Shown here piece after piece: positions 1 to 9,598 of a DNA stretch of 64,000 bases. The stretch comes from Pseudofrancisella aestuarii (GTDB lineage: Bacteria; Pseudomonadota; Gammaproteobacteria; Francisellales; Francisellaceae), in contig NZ_QLIS02000001.1 of the NCBI RefSeq assembly GCF_003574475.2, positions 496,001 to 560,000 on the forward strand. The letters run 5' to 3'. The notes beneath the pieces are model-generated. The model saw only the letters and a list, made by a program, of their open reading frames with translations. It did no database searches and was not told the origin of the DNA. A program made the position numbers and the translations under genes. How positions within the stretch are numbered: position 1 is the stretch's first letter; every line of letters begins with the position of its first letter.

Positions 1-1037
1 AAAGTCCTTTAATATGGTATTCAGCTATTGGTGGAGTTTATTTCTCGAGTTATATAGTAGCTTTCATAGCTATTCTAATTAACCAATTAATTCTGACTTC
101 TACAAAAAATAAAAATATTGCAATCTGTGCTATAACTGTAGTTTGTCTATATATCATTGGTTATGGACTATCTTTATGTCACTGGTATAAAGATAGTGGA
201 TCTCCACAGAAAGTAGTATTAGTGCAAGGAGATTTCGTCCAAGGCTTTAAGTGGGATTACAATAATTTTAATAAAATGAAAAATTACTATAAAGAAATAG
301 CAAATAAATATAGTAATTCCATTATATTTTTACCAGAAAATGCTATCCCAGCTTATAGAGAATATACACGAAGTTATTTTAATGAATTAAACCATGTAGC
401 CAAAGAACATAATAATTCAATTCTAGTTGGTTCATTAAGCATTGATAATGATAAAAATTACTATAACTCATCGATAGTTGTTGGAGATGGTTCTGGAACC
501 TACAGTAAACATCATCTTGTTCCATTTGGTGAATATTTTCCTATAATCTCTTCTTTTAGTTATTCGGTAGAAAAAGCAGGCTTAAGTAACTTCACTCCAG
601 GTAAATATACTCAACCTCTTATGGAAATGTCTGGAAACAAAGTGGCTAATTTTATTTGTTATGAAATTGCTTATCCAGAACAAGTTAGAGACCAATTGCA
701 AAATGCTGGTTTTATTTCTGTTATTAGTGATGATTCTTGGTTTGGAGACTCGATTGCTAGACCACAGCATCTTCAAATATCTCAAGTAAGAGCTATAGAA
801 ACAGGCAAATATGTACTTCAAACAACTAATAATGGCTTAACAGCTATAATTGAACCTAATGGTAAACTTCAAAGTCTACTTCCTAAAGATACTCAAGCCA
901 ATTTAGAAGGAACTATCTATTCTACAGATAGTTATACTATTTGGAATAAAGTTGGAATGTCATTAATCTATTTTATAATTATACTTTCTGTATTTATTAG
1001 TATTATTTTTACTAGAGTATATTCTAATAAAAAATAG
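1..1037 (+). CDS. lnt: Apolipoprotein N-acyltransferase, C-terminal part (cut by window edge)
   Basis: The reading frame is open from the first complete codon (position 3), so the gene begins outside the window; the GTG at 222 is internal. The visible part starts with the last membrane segments of the N-terminal bundle (PLIWYSAIGG onward). It continues into the nitrilase-like periplasmic domain with the expected catalytic triad: Glu in FLPENAIP, Lys in SKHHLVPFGEY and Cys in FICYEIAYPE. It ends with a final membrane helix (VGMSLIYFIIILSVFI). Lnt adds the third acyl chain to the N-terminal cysteine of lipoproteins in the inner membrane. All three catalytic residues are present. Confidence 0.93.
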   Translation, partial: SPLIWYSAIGGVYFSSYIVAFIAILINQLILTSTKNKNIAICAITVVCLYIIGYGLSLCHWYKDSGSPQKVVLVQGDFVQGFKWDYNNFNKMKNYYKEIANKYSNSIIFLPENAIPAYREYTRSYFNELNHVAKEHNNSILVGSLSIDNDKNYYNSSIVVGDGSGTYSKHHLVPFGEYFPIISSFSYSVEKAGLSNFTPGKYTQPLMEMSGNKVANFICYEIAYPEQVRDQLQNAGFISVISDDSWFGDSIARPQHLQISQVRAIETGKYVLQTTNNGLTAIIEPNGKLQSLLPKDTQANLEGTIYSTDSYTIWNKVGMSLIYFIIILSVFISIIFTRVYSNKK

Positions 1038-1132
1038 TTTATATCTATTTAAAACCATTTTAGCTGCTGTGAACACCCTTTATAAAAAAGTTTAGTGGCG
1101 TAGTATATCTAATTAGAGATGAGAATTTAAAA

Positions 1133-2426
1133 ATGGAGAAGTACAATTTTATTAATATTCAAATGGATCTTTAGAACTATAAAAAACTCTTTTGGAAACA
1201 TAATTGAATGGTATGACTTTTCACTATATGGTTACTTTGCAACTATTATAGCTGCTCAGTTTTTCCCCTCCCATGACCCATGGATATCTTTACTCGCTGC
1301 TTTTGCAGCCTTTGGTGTAGGTTTTATAGCTAGGCCATTTGGCTCTTTTTTATTCGGCTACTTAGGAGATAAAGTTGGCAGACATTATGCAATGAACATA
1401 TCTATAACCCTTATGGCAATTAGTACTGTCGCCATGGCATTTTTGCCCACATGGGACTATATAGGAGTATTAGCTCCAATATTATTAGTTTGCATAAGAT
1501 TACTACAAGGTGTGTCTGCTGGTGGTCAATTTGGTAACTTAATGACTATAACAGCTGAAGATGAAACCTTAAAATATAGAGGATTTAGCTTAGCTATTGC
1601 TTACTCAACATCAGTTATTGGTTTCTTAATCGCTGCTGGCGTAAGCTATTGTGTATTTAGCTTTCTACCAAAAGATGCTCAAGAATGGGCATGGCGTATA
1701 CCTTTTGTATTTGGCTTTATATTACTCCTAATACACATATTTCTTCGTGAAGATGATAAAGGAGAAGTGAATACTGCTCCTAGAGAAAAAACTCCTACAC
1801 AAATTTTATTTAGTTACTATCGTTGGCATTTAACATTAATTTTAATCCTTTCAGTTAGTGCAAGTACACTATATTATCTAGTAGTAACTTATCTTGTAAC
1901 ATATATGGAGCTTGAACTTGGTTTATCTTTAAGTTCAGCATTAGGGGTTAGTACAATAAGTTTAGTTGGCTTATGTATTACAACACCAATTTTTGGGTTT
2001 CTATCTGATATCATTGGCAGGAAAAGATTTCATATAATAGCCTATATAGTGATGAGCTTATCAATAATTCCTTTAGTTCTATTATTACAAACTGATAACT
2101 TAACTCTTATCACATTGGGTGTACTTTTAATAGCAATAGCTACAGCTGTCACTCAAGGTGCTTCAACACCTTATTATACAGAGATATTTCCTCCTCAGGT
2201 TAGAGCAATAGGATGTTCTATAGGTTTTGGTTTTGGGGCTGCCATATCCGGCTTTGCACCTATGCTAGCCACATATATTATGGGAGTGACTACTTCTACA
2301 ATTGGCTTATGTACTTTAATGATAGTGACGAGCCTTATAGGTTTAGTTGTTGCAATAATAATACCAAATCACCAAGCTGAAATAAGAAGAGTTAACAGTA
2401 TAATAAATGCTGAAGAGACCGAGTAA
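1133..2426 (+). pseudogene. MFS transporter of the metabolite:H+ symporter (ProP/KgtP-like) type, 5' frameshift
   Basis: The frame ending at 2426 is open from 1131 and encodes a clear MHS-type N-terminus (FGNIIEWYDFSLYGYFA, about 1191-1241) well before its first in-frame ATG at 1392. No ATG, GTG or TTG lies in frame before 1392. An ATG at 1133 opens in another frame, reads MEKYNFINIQMDL and stops at 1172-1174. Removing one base from the AAA run at 1161-1163 would join this start to the transporter frame. Translation from 1392 would lose about two membrane helices. The rest looks intact, including RLLQGVSAGGQFGN. A sequencing error, a recent inactivation or an unusual start are all possible. 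Confidence 0.6.
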
Positions 2427-2433
2427 TTAATAT

Positions 2434-3357
2434 CTAACTTATGATCTCGTTTATCATTTGTAAACCTAAAATTCCCTCATCAAATAAATACTTATCACTT
2501 ATCTGATGAGCATACCAAGCTATTGTAGTTGAGCTATATATTGCTCTAAGTATAGCTATTGTATGAGTATGATTCTCTACATCTCCATAAACACTCCAGA
2601 ATAAAGAATGGGCTTTTTTAGGTAAAAATTGATATACAATAGCAAGATCTATTGCTGGATGTAATAATCCTGAATCGCCCCAATCTATAATGCCATGCAA
2701 ATCTTTATTACTATCTATAATTAAATGTTTAGCATATAAATCACCATGGCATAAAGTTGCAAAATCAGGAATACTTATATCCATATTACTTTCATAAAAC
2801 TTTTTGATATTTAAATCATTTGATAATACATTTCTATTTATCAAATATTCTAAACGCTCTTTAAACTCTAAATATCGATCTTTGAAATTCAACCTATTAA
2901 TCTGATCATATTCAATCCCCAAAGAGATACACTTATCTAAAGGAAAACTATGCAACTCTTTTAAAAAAGACGCTAGCTTAACTACTAAAAGCATCCTTTC
3001 ATTACTAGTTAAATTTGCTCTGTCAGAAGTTACTCCATTAATATAATCATGGTAATAAAAAGGATAATTAAATGATTTTGGAGCTAAACAAACATTTTTA
3101 GGAATTGGCAGGGAAATATTAGTTTTTATAAGTTGTGATAGAACTTTAATTTCATTAGTTAATAATTTCGCGGCTTCTTCATGCTTTGGAAATCTAAAAC
3201 ATAAATTATCATTAATAATCCATGTAGTATTATCCCAACCTTCTCCTAATAACTTAATGCTTTTAATACAAATTTTTGGAAAATTATTATTAATAATTTC
3301 TTTAGCATGGTTCGCTGATAGAATATTTTTATTTTCCCAAGGCTTGATATTACTCAT
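2434..3357 (-). CDS. Aminoglycoside/macrolide phosphotransferase family kinase
   Basis: This 307-residue protein has the protein-kinase-like fold of the APH family. The visible signatures are the catalytic loop LCHGDLYAKHLIID and the metal-binding GIIDWGDSG, plus an N-terminal nucleotide-binding part around LGEGWDNTTW and FRFPKHEEA. Relatives phosphorylate aminoglycosides, macrolides, choline, homoserine or other small alcohols, so the substrate cannot be read from sequence. It lies 10 bases downstream of the EamA transporter gene on the same strand. The AAAGG at the end of that gene may serve as its ribosome binding site, so co-transcription is likely. Confidence 0.85.
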   Translation of the reverse strand: MSNIKPWENKNILSANHAKEIINNNFPKICIKSIKLLGEGWDNTTWIINDNLCFRFPKHEEAAKLLTNEIKVLSQLIKTNISLPIPKNVCLAPKSFNYPFYYHDYINGVTSDRANLTSNERMLLVVKLASFLKELHSFPLDKCISLGIEYDQINRLNFKDRYLEFKERLEYLINRNVLSNDLNIKKFYESNMDISIPDFATLCHGDLYAKHLIIDSNKDLHGIIDWGDSGLLHPAIDLAIVYQFLPKKAHSLFWSVYGDVENHTHTIAILRAIYSSTTIAWYAHQISDKYLFDEGILGLQMINEIIS

Positions 3358-3367
3358 TTATTAAAAG

Positions 3368-4279
3368 CTAACCTTTATTAACAGCTACGTTTGTAATATA
3401 TACCCCTAAGAACACCACACCTCCTAATAGAAATACCATTGGAGATACAGTTTGGGCATAAAGAATAAATCCTATTATAATTGTTTGGAAAGGTAGTGTA
3501 TTTTGGAAAATTGCTGTTTTATAAACACCTAGGTGCTCAATAGACTGAAGATACCAAACATAAGCTACAACAGTTGCAAATATAGCTATATATAGCATAC
3601 TCCCCCAAAATATATAATCCGTATCAGCAAGTTTACTATAATCAGATTTAAATATAGTTACTATACCAAACATAATAGCTCCTATAACAGCTGCATACAT
3701 ATTTACAGTTATCATTTTGACACCATCATGTGCAGCACATTTACCAAGTACTGCATATATTGAGAAAAATATAACTGCTAATACACTTAATATTTCTCCT
3801 AAACCAACCGTAACATTAACTGGACATGAGTCAGGATTTTTTGGAGCAAAAAGAACTACACCAATAGCTCCTACTAATGCTACTAAAATACCAAGTTTAG
3901 CTTGTTGACTAATTTTATTTTTAAACATATAACTAGACATAACGGTTATAAGACAAGGAGAGAATGCATATATTATAGAAATAATATTTCCAGAAATAAT
4001 TTCCTCTGCCCATAGGAAGACTATGTTATACATAAATATTCCAAAAAAACCAACTCCAAAAACATAAAGCCACTGTCTGCTAGTTAGCATTGGAAAAAAT
4101 GTTTTTGTATAAAAATAATGCATAACTATCAATATTACAGCTGCAAAAATATATCTAATAAAAGCAACCATATATAAATCAACATAACTTAATGGAATTG
4201 GTGCTATATGGTATAAGCTAGCCCAAAAAGTTATAGCTAAGAAAATCTTTACATAATACTTAAAATCACTCGAAACCAT
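3368..4279 (-). CDS. EamA (DMT) family membrane transporter
   Basis: This is a hydrophobic protein of about 303 residues with about ten predicted helices in two EamA halves, the first running to GAIGVVLFAPKN. Drug/metabolite transporters of this family export metabolites or amino acids; the substrate is unknown. I place the start at the ATG at 4279 rather than 4315. The former has AAGG nine bases upstream and begins just after the acs stop, whereas 4315 would overlap acs by 32 bases. The gene sits between acs and the phosphotransferase-like gene in an apparent operon. Confidence 0.85.
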   Translation of the reverse strand: MVSSDFKYYVKIFLAITFWASLYHIAPIPLSYVDLYMVAFIRYIFAAVILIVMHYFYTKTFFPMLTSRQWLYVFGVGFFGIFMYNIVFLWAEEIISGNIISIIYAFSPCLITVMSSYMFKNKISQQAKLGILVALVGAIGVVLFAPKNPDSCPVNVTVGLGEILSVLAVIFFSIYAVLGKCAAHDGVKMITVNMYAAVIGAIMFGIVTIFKSDYSKLADTDYIFWGSMLYIAIFATVVAYVWYLQSIEHLGVYKTAIFQNTLPFQTIIIGFILYAQTVSPMVFLLGGVVFLGVYITNVAVNKG

Positions 4280-4283
4280 ACTA

Positions 4284-6224
4284 TTAAACCTTTTTATTTT
4301 TAATAAGGTGGTCAACTATTTCAGGATTTAATAATGTAGAAACATCTCCCAAATTATCATAATCATTAGCTGCTATTTTTCTAAGGATTCTTCTCATAAT
4401 TTTCCCTGATCTTGTCTTAGGTAACTCAGGAGTAAACTGAATAACTGCTGGAGATGCTATAGCACCAATTTCTTGACGTACATGCTGAATCAATGCTTTT
4501 CTAATATTACTAAATTCCTCTTCTGTTAAAGGTGTATTATCTTTTAAAATACAATAAACATATATTGCTTCACCTTTTATGTCATGAGGGAAACCAACAA
4601 CAGCAGTCTCTGCAACCTCTGGATGACTATCTAAAACAGCCTCTATTTCTGCTGTAGCTAATCTATGTCCAGAAACGTTAATGACATCATCCATACGCCC
4701 TTCTATCCAGATATAACCATCTTTATCTCTTCTAGCAGCGTCTCCTGAAAAGTAGTAACCTTTATATGGACTGAAATATACTTGAATATATCTATCATGG
4801 TCACCATAGATACTTCTAGCTATTCCAGGGGTAGGCTTTCTAATGCATAAAGCACCCTTACCTTCTCCAATAATTTCATTATGGTCAGAATCTAAAAGCA
4901 CTGGATCAACACCAAAAAATGGCTTAGTTGCTGAACCAGGTTTTAACCTATGGGCTCCAGGTAAAGGAGTAATCATGATTCCTCCTGTTTCTGTCTGCCA
5001 CCAAGTATCAACTAAAGGTGCTTTAGAGTTTCCAGCATCTTCAACAAACCACTCCCATGCTTCAGGGTTGATAGGTTCGCCAACTGAACCAAGAACTCTA
5101 AGCGAATCTCTATTAGTATTATTTAAATATTCATTTCCTACTTTTAATAAAGATCTAATTAAAGTTGGTGCTGTATATAAGATATTTACATTATGCTTAT
5201 CAACTTCTTGCCAAATTCTAGATGCATCCGGATATGTTGGCACTCCTTCAAAAACTAATGTTATTGCTCCATTAGCCAATGGTCCATAGACTAAATATGA
5301 GTGACCAGTAATCCAACCAACATCAGCCGTACACCAATACACCTCTTGATCTTTATAGTCAAAAACCAGCTTATGTGTAAGAGCTGCGTAAACTAAATAA
5401 CCAGCAGACGTATGTAAAAGACCTTTTGGAGTACCAGTTGATCCAGATGTATATAAAATAAATAAAGGATGTTCTGAATCAAAAGCAACTAGCTCATGAG
5501 TATCTTTAACTTTTTTAGACTCTTCTGTATAACATAAATCTATTTTGTCATCCCATTTGACATTCGAATTTGTTCTTCTAACAACTAAAACGTTTTTAAC
5601 AAAATCTAATTTTGATATAGCTTTATCTACATTCGCCTTTAAAGGGATTTTTTTACCACCTCTAAGCCCTTCATCTGCAGTAATAACAAATTTACTTTTA
5701 GCATCTTCTATACGGTGCTTTAATGACTCTGACGAAAATCCTCCGAATACCACTGAGTGAATAGCTCCTATTCTTGCACAAGCTAGCATTGCATATACAG
5801 CTTCTGGAATCATTGGCATATATATAGTTACTACATCGCCTTTTTTTACATTATAGCTTTCTAGAATATTAGCCATTTGACAAACTTTGTTATAAAGCTC
5901 TTTATATGTTATTTTTTTGGATTCATTTATATCATCACCCTGCCATATTATCGCTGTTTGATCAGCTCTATCTTTAAGATGTCTATCAACACAGTTATAG
6001 CAAACATTCAGCTCTCCTTTATCAAACCACTTAATATCAAGAGGTTCAAAGCTAGCCGCATAAGCTTTTTCAAAGTTTTTATGCCAATGCACTCTATTTG
6101 CTTGCTTTGTCCAGAAACTCTCTGGATGCTCCAAAGATTCTTTATAGAGAAGATCATAAGTATCTGAGTCTACATGAGCATGTTTAGCGAAATCTTCAGA
6201 TATCTGAAATTTTGAGTATGACAT
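4284..6224 (-). CDS. acs: Acetyl-CoA synthetase (AMP-forming)
   Basis: The 646-residue length and motif order match Acs, which makes acetyl-CoA from acetate, ATP and CoA via acetyl-AMP. Visible motifs are the phosphate loop [12 protein letters not shown], the acetate-site region [11 protein letters not shown], the hinge [26 protein letters not shown], and the C-terminal [11 protein letters not shown]. Lys608 in that last motif is the residue adenylylated in the first half-reaction and acetylated for control in other bacteria. It heads an apparent operon with the EamA and APH-like genes. An AAGGA precedes the ATG by about ten bases. Confidence 0.96.
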   Translation of the reverse strand: MSYSKFQISEDFAKHAHVDSDTYDLLYKESLEHPESFWTKQANRVHWHKNFEKAYAASFEPLDIKWFDKGELNVCYNCVDRHLKDRADQTAIIWQGDDINESKKITYKELYNKVCQMANILESYNVKKGDVVTIYMPMIPEAVYAMLACARIGAIHSVVFGGFSSESLKHRIEDAKSKFVITADEGLRGGKKIPLKANVDKAISKLDFVKNVLVVRRTNSNVKWDDKIDLCYTEESKKVKDTHELVAFDSEHPLFILYTSGSTGTPKGLLHTSAGYLVYAALTHKLVFDYKDQEVYWCTADVGWITGHSYLVYGPLANGAITLVFEGVPTYPDASRIWQEVDKHNVNILYTAPTLIRSLLKVGNEYLNNTNRDSLRVLGSVGEPINPEAWEWFVEDAGNSKAPLVDTWWQTETGGIMITPLPGAHRLKPGSATKPFFGVDPVLLDSDHNEIIGEGKGALCIRKPTPGIARSIYGDHDRYIQVYFSPYKGYYFSGDAARRDKDGYIWIEGRMDDVINVSGHRLATAEIEAVLDSHPEVAETAVVGFPHDIKGEAIYVYCILKDNTPLTEEEFSNIRKALIQHVRQEIGAIASPAVIQFTPELPKTRSGKIMRRILRKIAANDYDNLGDVSTLLNPEIVDHLIKNKKV

Positions 6225-6283
6225 AATAAATTTTCCTTTATAAATAGCCTAAAGATAATATAGCATAATCAATTACTATATAA

Positions 6284-6574
6284 TTAGTTATCTTGAGCTT
6301 GATCATTTTGATTTTGAGAACTATCTTCTTGACAAGGAAGCAAGTTCATTTGCTGTAATTCTTTCCATGAATCATCTGGACAAGCTGTTAGCTTATCTTT
6401 TGGTAGACACCAATATGTCGCACTTTCTAAAGTTGTTTGTGATAAACACTCTTTAAATTTTGGTACAGATAAATACTTAGGAGTATATGTACTCGGATCA
6501 GTACCAACCATAGTAGCTGAAACTCCTAATGCAGGTAGCAATGCTGTTGTTAACATTAAAGTTTTTTTCTTCAT
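6284..6574 (-). CDS. Secreted four-cysteine protein, paralogue 1
   Basis: A 96-residue protein of unknown function with a signal peptide (about residues 1-20, ending GVSA). The mature part has four cysteines spaced C-x12-C-x8-C-x15-C, with conserved CLP and WKELQ, then a Gln/Asn/Asp-rich tail. It is a paralogue of the protein at 8326-8592, with identical cysteine spacing. No lipobox is seen, so a soluble periplasmic or secreted protein with two disulfides is inferred. It follows the antiporter gene by 21 bases and has its own GGAG ribosome binding site. Confidence 0.75.
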   Translation of the reverse strand: MKKKTLMLTTALLPALGVSATMVGTDPSTYTPKYLSVPKFKECLSQTTLESATYWCLPKDKLTACPDDSWKELQQMNLLPCQEDSSQNQNDQAQDN

Positions 6575-6595
6575 TTATCTCTCCTTCAAACTTAT

Positions 6596-7771
6596 TTAAT
6601 TAGTAGTCTCTTTATTAAAATATCTAGCTACAATCCAGTTAATCATGCTAATCCAAAGAGGACTAAATAATAATGATAAAGAAATAAGGGTTATACATAA
6701 TTGATATGTAATAGGAGGAATTATGTTCAAAAGTGATCCCATAGAAACCAATACAAAGCTGAACTCTCCTATTTGTGAAAGCATAGCGCCTCCACATAAA
6801 GCTTCACACCACCTTTGTCGCAACGCTTTAAATATTAATGCATTTATAGTTGTATTGATAATATATACAGCCATTAATAATATGAAAAATAAGAGCAAAT
6901 GTTGCCATAAAAGTCTTAAATCAATAAGCATTCCTATAGAAATAAAAAACAACGCCATAAAAATAGTCTTTACAGTTAATAAACTATGGCCAACCCATTC
7001 TGTTTCCTTTGCTGTTGCTACGACCATTCCTCCAACAAAGGCTCCTAATGCAGAAGATAATCCTAAACTACCTGTTATTGTTGCCATACCAAAGCATATT
7101 AACAATGCTAAAAAAACTCTCATCTCTTGGTCTTTAGCAAAGATGGAAACAAATGGAATTCTTATAGTATCTTTTATTGCCATCCAAGCAGCTAAGGCTA
7201 ATACTAAAATACCACCAATAATTTGTATAACTATTTGAGTAGTTGATGGCATCTCACCACCTAATAAACCAATAACAATTAACATAGGGACTACTGCTAA
7301 GTCTTGTACAAGCAAAACTCCTAAAATATTTTGCCCTAGCCTTGTCTTAGTTTCTCCAGAGTCCTGTATAAGCTTAAGTACAACAGCCGTACTACTTAAA
7401 CTAATAGCAGATCCAAATAGTACTACTTTTGCCATAGACCATTCTAATGCCCAACCAATAATAAACGTAATGGAAACTGTGACCATAATCTGAAGAAGAG
7501 TACCAAAGGTTGGCACAATCCAGTTCTGTGCAAACCTCCTTGGAGAAACTTCCATACCTGCAAAAAATAGTAGTAGGATAACACCTATCTCCCCCACTCT
7601 AGCCAAAGCTTCATGACTCTGAATTATATTCATGCCATATGGTCCAAGCAATATCCCAGTTAAAAGGTAAGCAACAACATAAGGTTGTTTAAATTTTTTA
7701 AGAATAACGGCAGTGAATAAAATACCCAACATAATAAACACAAAAACAGGAATGAGTGGCTCATTATGCAT
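6596..7771 (-). CDS. CPA2-family monovalent cation:proton antiporter (KefB-like, no TrkA domain)
   Basis: A 391-residue integral membrane protein with about 12 helices and CPA2 signatures: YLLTGILLGPYGMN near the N-terminus, AISLSSTAVVLKL, and LSSALGAFVGGM. It has no C-terminal TrkA-N/NAD-binding domain, unlike KefB/KefC (about 600 residues), so it resembles the short RosB/YbaL-type core. It presumably exchanges Na+ or K+ for protons; ion preference and direction are unknown. A four-cysteine secreted protein gene follows within 22 bases, probably in the same transcript. Confidence 0.87.
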   Translation of the reverse strand: MHNEPLIPVFVFIMLGILFTAVILKKFKQPYVVAYLLTGILLGPYGMNIIQSHEALARVGEIGVILLLFFAGMEVSPRRFAQNWIVPTFGTLLQIMVTVSITFIIGWALEWSMAKVVLFGSAISLSSTAVVLKLIQDSGETKTRLGQNILGVLLVQDLAVVPMLIVIGLLGGEMPSTTQIVIQIIGGILVLALAAWMAIKDTIRIPFVSIFAKDQEMRVFLALLICFGMATITGSLGLSSALGAFVGGMVVATAKETEWVGHSLLTVKTIFMALFFISIGMLIDLRLLWQHLLLFFILLMAVYIINTTINALIFKALRQRWCEALCGGAMLSQIGEFSFVLVSMGSLLNIIPPITYQLCITLISLSLLFSPLWISMINWIVARYFNKETTN

Positions 7772-7859
7772 ATTTATGACTTTTTATAAAAACTTAGTTC
7801 AAGTATAAATAATACTTTAATTATGAAATAACATCAATTTAAGTAATTAAAAATAAGAG

Positions 7860-8276
7860 CTACTTATCAATAAAAATATGTTTTTTTAAGACCCAAAGAG
7901 GACCTATAAGTAAGAATTGAATATCTTCTAAAAAAGATGGGTTTTTACCCTCTAAATAGTGTCCATAAAATTGAAATATCCAACTTACTACAAACACTAA
8001 TATAGACACAAAGAAAATATGTGGGATCACACTAATAACTGCCAGCATGATTATACTTACAATAATCATAGCTATTGTATATTTGACAGATAATGTAGCA
8101 TAAAAAAGTAATGATAAAACAATTGCTACTAATGCCACCCATGGAGATATTGACCACAATATTCCTAAGATAGAAAATAAAATAGCTGGTACACAAATAC
8201 TATGTATAAATTGATTAGTTTTATTCTGATGACTAGATGCATATTCATCTAATAAGTCTTGCAAATTTCTTGCCAT
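7860..8276 (-). CDS. DUF962 / Mpo1-like membrane protein
   Basis: A 138-residue protein with about four membrane helices and the DUF962 pattern: conserved histidines in ASSHQNKTNQFIHSICVP and in QFYGHYLEGKNPSF, then LLIGPLWVLKK. The yeast relative Mpo1 is an Fe-dependent dioxygenase in alpha-oxidation of 2-hydroxy fatty acids. The histidines could form a similar metal site, but a bacterial role is not established here. It lies between the two secreted four-cysteine paralogues on the same strand. Confidence 0.85.
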   Translation of the reverse strand: MARNLQDLLDEYASSHQNKTNQFIHSICVPAILFSILGILWSISPWVALVAIVLSLLFYATLSVKYTIAMIIVSIIMLAVISVIPHIFFVSILVFVVSWIFQFYGHYLEGKNPSFLEDIQFLLIGPLWVLKKHIFIDK

Positions 8277-8325
8277 CTCAAATCCTTTATTATTTATAAT
8301 GTAATTATATTTTTAAAATATACAT

Positions 8326-8592
8326 TTATTTCTTCATTCCTTCGCCGTTATTAATTAAGCATAAAGGCATTTTCATAGTTTGAAGCTCTTTCCATACATT
8401 GTCAGAACAATTTTTTGGCTGATCACTTGGTAGACATCTTATAAACGCACCATTAGTTGTATCATTAGCTAAACAATCATTATATTTTTGGGGATTATAA
8501 ACATACTCTTTAGGGTATGAGCCAGATCTAGGATCTGATACTGCTAAAGAGAAAGGCAATATGGCCAATAAAATTAAACTTATTTTTTTCAT
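8326..8592 (-). CDS. Secreted four-cysteine protein, paralogue 2
   Basis: Paralogue of the protein at 6284-6574. I use the ATG at 8592 because it begins a proper signal peptide (MKKISLILLAILPFSLAVS) and has GGGA upstream; an open frame extends to 8646 but would bury this leader. The mature part of about 69 residues has the same C-x12-C-x8-C-x15-C spacing, with RCLP and WKELQTM conserved. Function unknown. It is encoded 49 bases downstream of... in transcription order, upstream of the DUF962 gene on the same strand. Confidence 0.72.
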   Translation of the reverse strand: MKKISLILLAILPFSLAVSDPRSGSYPKEYVYNPQKYNDCLANDTTNGAFIRCLPSDQPKNCSDNVWKELQTMKMPLCLINNGEGMKK

Positions 8593-8677
8593 TATATTTC
8601 CCGTTATTAATTCTTTTATATATGTATTAATTAATTTCTCTGACACATTTTACATATTAGAAAATGAATATTCTACT

Positions 8678-8694
8678 TTAGAGCATAGCTCTAA
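8678..8694. promoter_or_regulatory. Perfect 7-bp inverted repeat between divergent genes
   Basis: TTAGAGC-ATA-GCTCTAA lies in the 222-base gap between the divergent genes starting at 8592 (minus) and 8815 (plus). A nine-base direct repeat TTAGAAAAT flanks it at 8658 and 8701. The arrangement suits an operator, but a short transcript hairpin is equally possible. The binding protein is unknown; the winged-helix regulator encoded at 9308-9598 is the nearest candidate. Confidence 0.35.
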
Positions 8695-8741
8695 CTCACG
8701 TTAGAAAATTAAATGACTTAAATTTTTTTGCTTTAAAACTA

Positions 8742-8769
8742 TTTACAAAATATAATTATGAACTATAAT
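8742..8769 (+). promoter_or_regulatory. Sigma-70-type promoter for the NTF2-like gene
   Basis: A -35 TTTACA at 8742-8747 and a perfect -10 TATAAT at 8764-8769 are separated by 16 bases. Transcription would start near 8776, about 40 bases before the ATG at 8815. A second TATAAT at 8778 lacks a good -35. Confidence 0.45.
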
Positions 8770-8814
8770 ACATGAAATATAATACATAAATTAAATTTCA
8801 TAAAGAGGGTGATT

Positions 8815-9276
8815 ATGACAAGAAATGATATAGATAATGCACTTAACCAATGGAAAGAAGGTCTATTAGAAATAGCTAAGCTAAATAAGGAAGGAAAAGC
8901 TTATGAAGCGATGGCTAAAGCTTTTATCAATGATATGTACGCTTATGATAACCATGAAGTTCTATTTAAACCTACTCTAGCTTCTAAAAAAATGTTTAGA
9001 GACACTCTAGATGGTGCAGTATCATACTTTATTGGAAATAATCTTAACTTCCCAGAAGATAATGGTTTTGCCCTAAACGACTGGATAGAGCTAGAGTTTG
9101 AAAACACTGGTTATATTTTAGATGAAAACATTGGCATAGTTATGGGCAATAAGCATTTAACTAAATCAAATGGTGAAAAAGTAGTAGCAAATTACACAAT
9201 GGGATTTAAGCGTAATAGCGAAGGAGACTTACAAATTGTTTTACACCATTCATCTTTACCTTTTGTTCCAGTATAA
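8815..9276 (+). CDS. NTF2-like/SnoaL-type protein of unknown function
   Basis: A protein of about 153 residues with the size and layout of a cone-shaped NTF2-like fold: an N-terminal helix, then LFKPTLASKKMFRDTLDGAVSYFIG, PEDNGFALNDWIEL and a closing beta-strand run with FKRNSEGDLQIVLHHSSLP. Some members of this fold are enzymes and others bind small ligands; nothing here fixes an activity. I start at the ATG at 8815, six bases after GAGGG, instead of the GTG at 8809, which overlaps that site. It lies 31 bases upstream of the winged-helix gene and may be co-transcribed. Confidence 0.75.
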   Translation: MTRNDIDNALNQWKEGLLEIAKLNKEGKAYEAMAKAFINDMYAYDNHEVLFKPTLASKKMFRDTLDGAVSYFIGNNLNFPEDNGFALNDWIELEFENTGYILDENIGIVMGNKHLTKSNGEKVVANYTMGFKRNSEGDLQIVLHHSSLPFVPV

Positions 9277-9307
9277 TTACTCAAAATTATTAAAGTCCTA
9301 ATAATAT

Positions 9308-9598
9308 ATGTCTAATAAAAAACAAAGCTGGACATTTTTAACAAATCATTCTCACGTATTATTTCTAATTAATAGCAATCCTAATATAACTATTAGAGAT
9401 ATGGCCATAAAAATAGGTATTACAGAGCGTGCAGTGCTAAATATAGTAAGCGATCTAACAGAGACTGAATACTTAAATATTACAAAGGTTGGTCGAAAGA
9501 ATCATTATTCTATAAATAAGCTAAAGAAGTTACGCCACCCTATAGAAAGTCACTGTACAATTGATGATTTTTTAAAAGCTCTTTCTATTATTGATTAG
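9308..9598 (+). CDS. Winged helix-turn-helix DNA-binding protein
   Basis: A 96-residue protein that is almost entirely one winged-helix domain: helix-turn-helix ITIRDMAIKIGITERAVLNIVSDLTETEYL followed by the wing ITKVGRKNHYSI. This resembles the MarR/ArsR-like helix-turn-helix proteins that act as local regulators. No ligand domain is fused. It is tail-to-tail, with a 4-base overlap, against a GyrI-like effector-binding protein gene, and lies downstream of the NTF2-like gene. Targets are not visible. Confidence 0.75.
   Translation: MSNKKQSWTFLTNHSHVLFLINSNPNITIRDMAIKIGITERAVLNIVSDLTETEYLNITKVGRKNHYSINKLKKLRHPIESHCTIDDFLKALSIID

Noticed and set aside
222-224. GTG as a start codon for the first gene
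   Set aside because: The frame is open to the window edge and the upstream codons encode Lnt sequence, so the gene starts before the window.
4843-5289. Open frame of 148 codons on the plus strand inside acs
   Set aside because: It is antisense to a highly conserved acetyl-CoA synthetase, has no ribosome binding site and its sequence resembles no protein; same for other opposite-strand frames inside kefB-like, uvrC, chitinase, pilB, murD and hldE genes.
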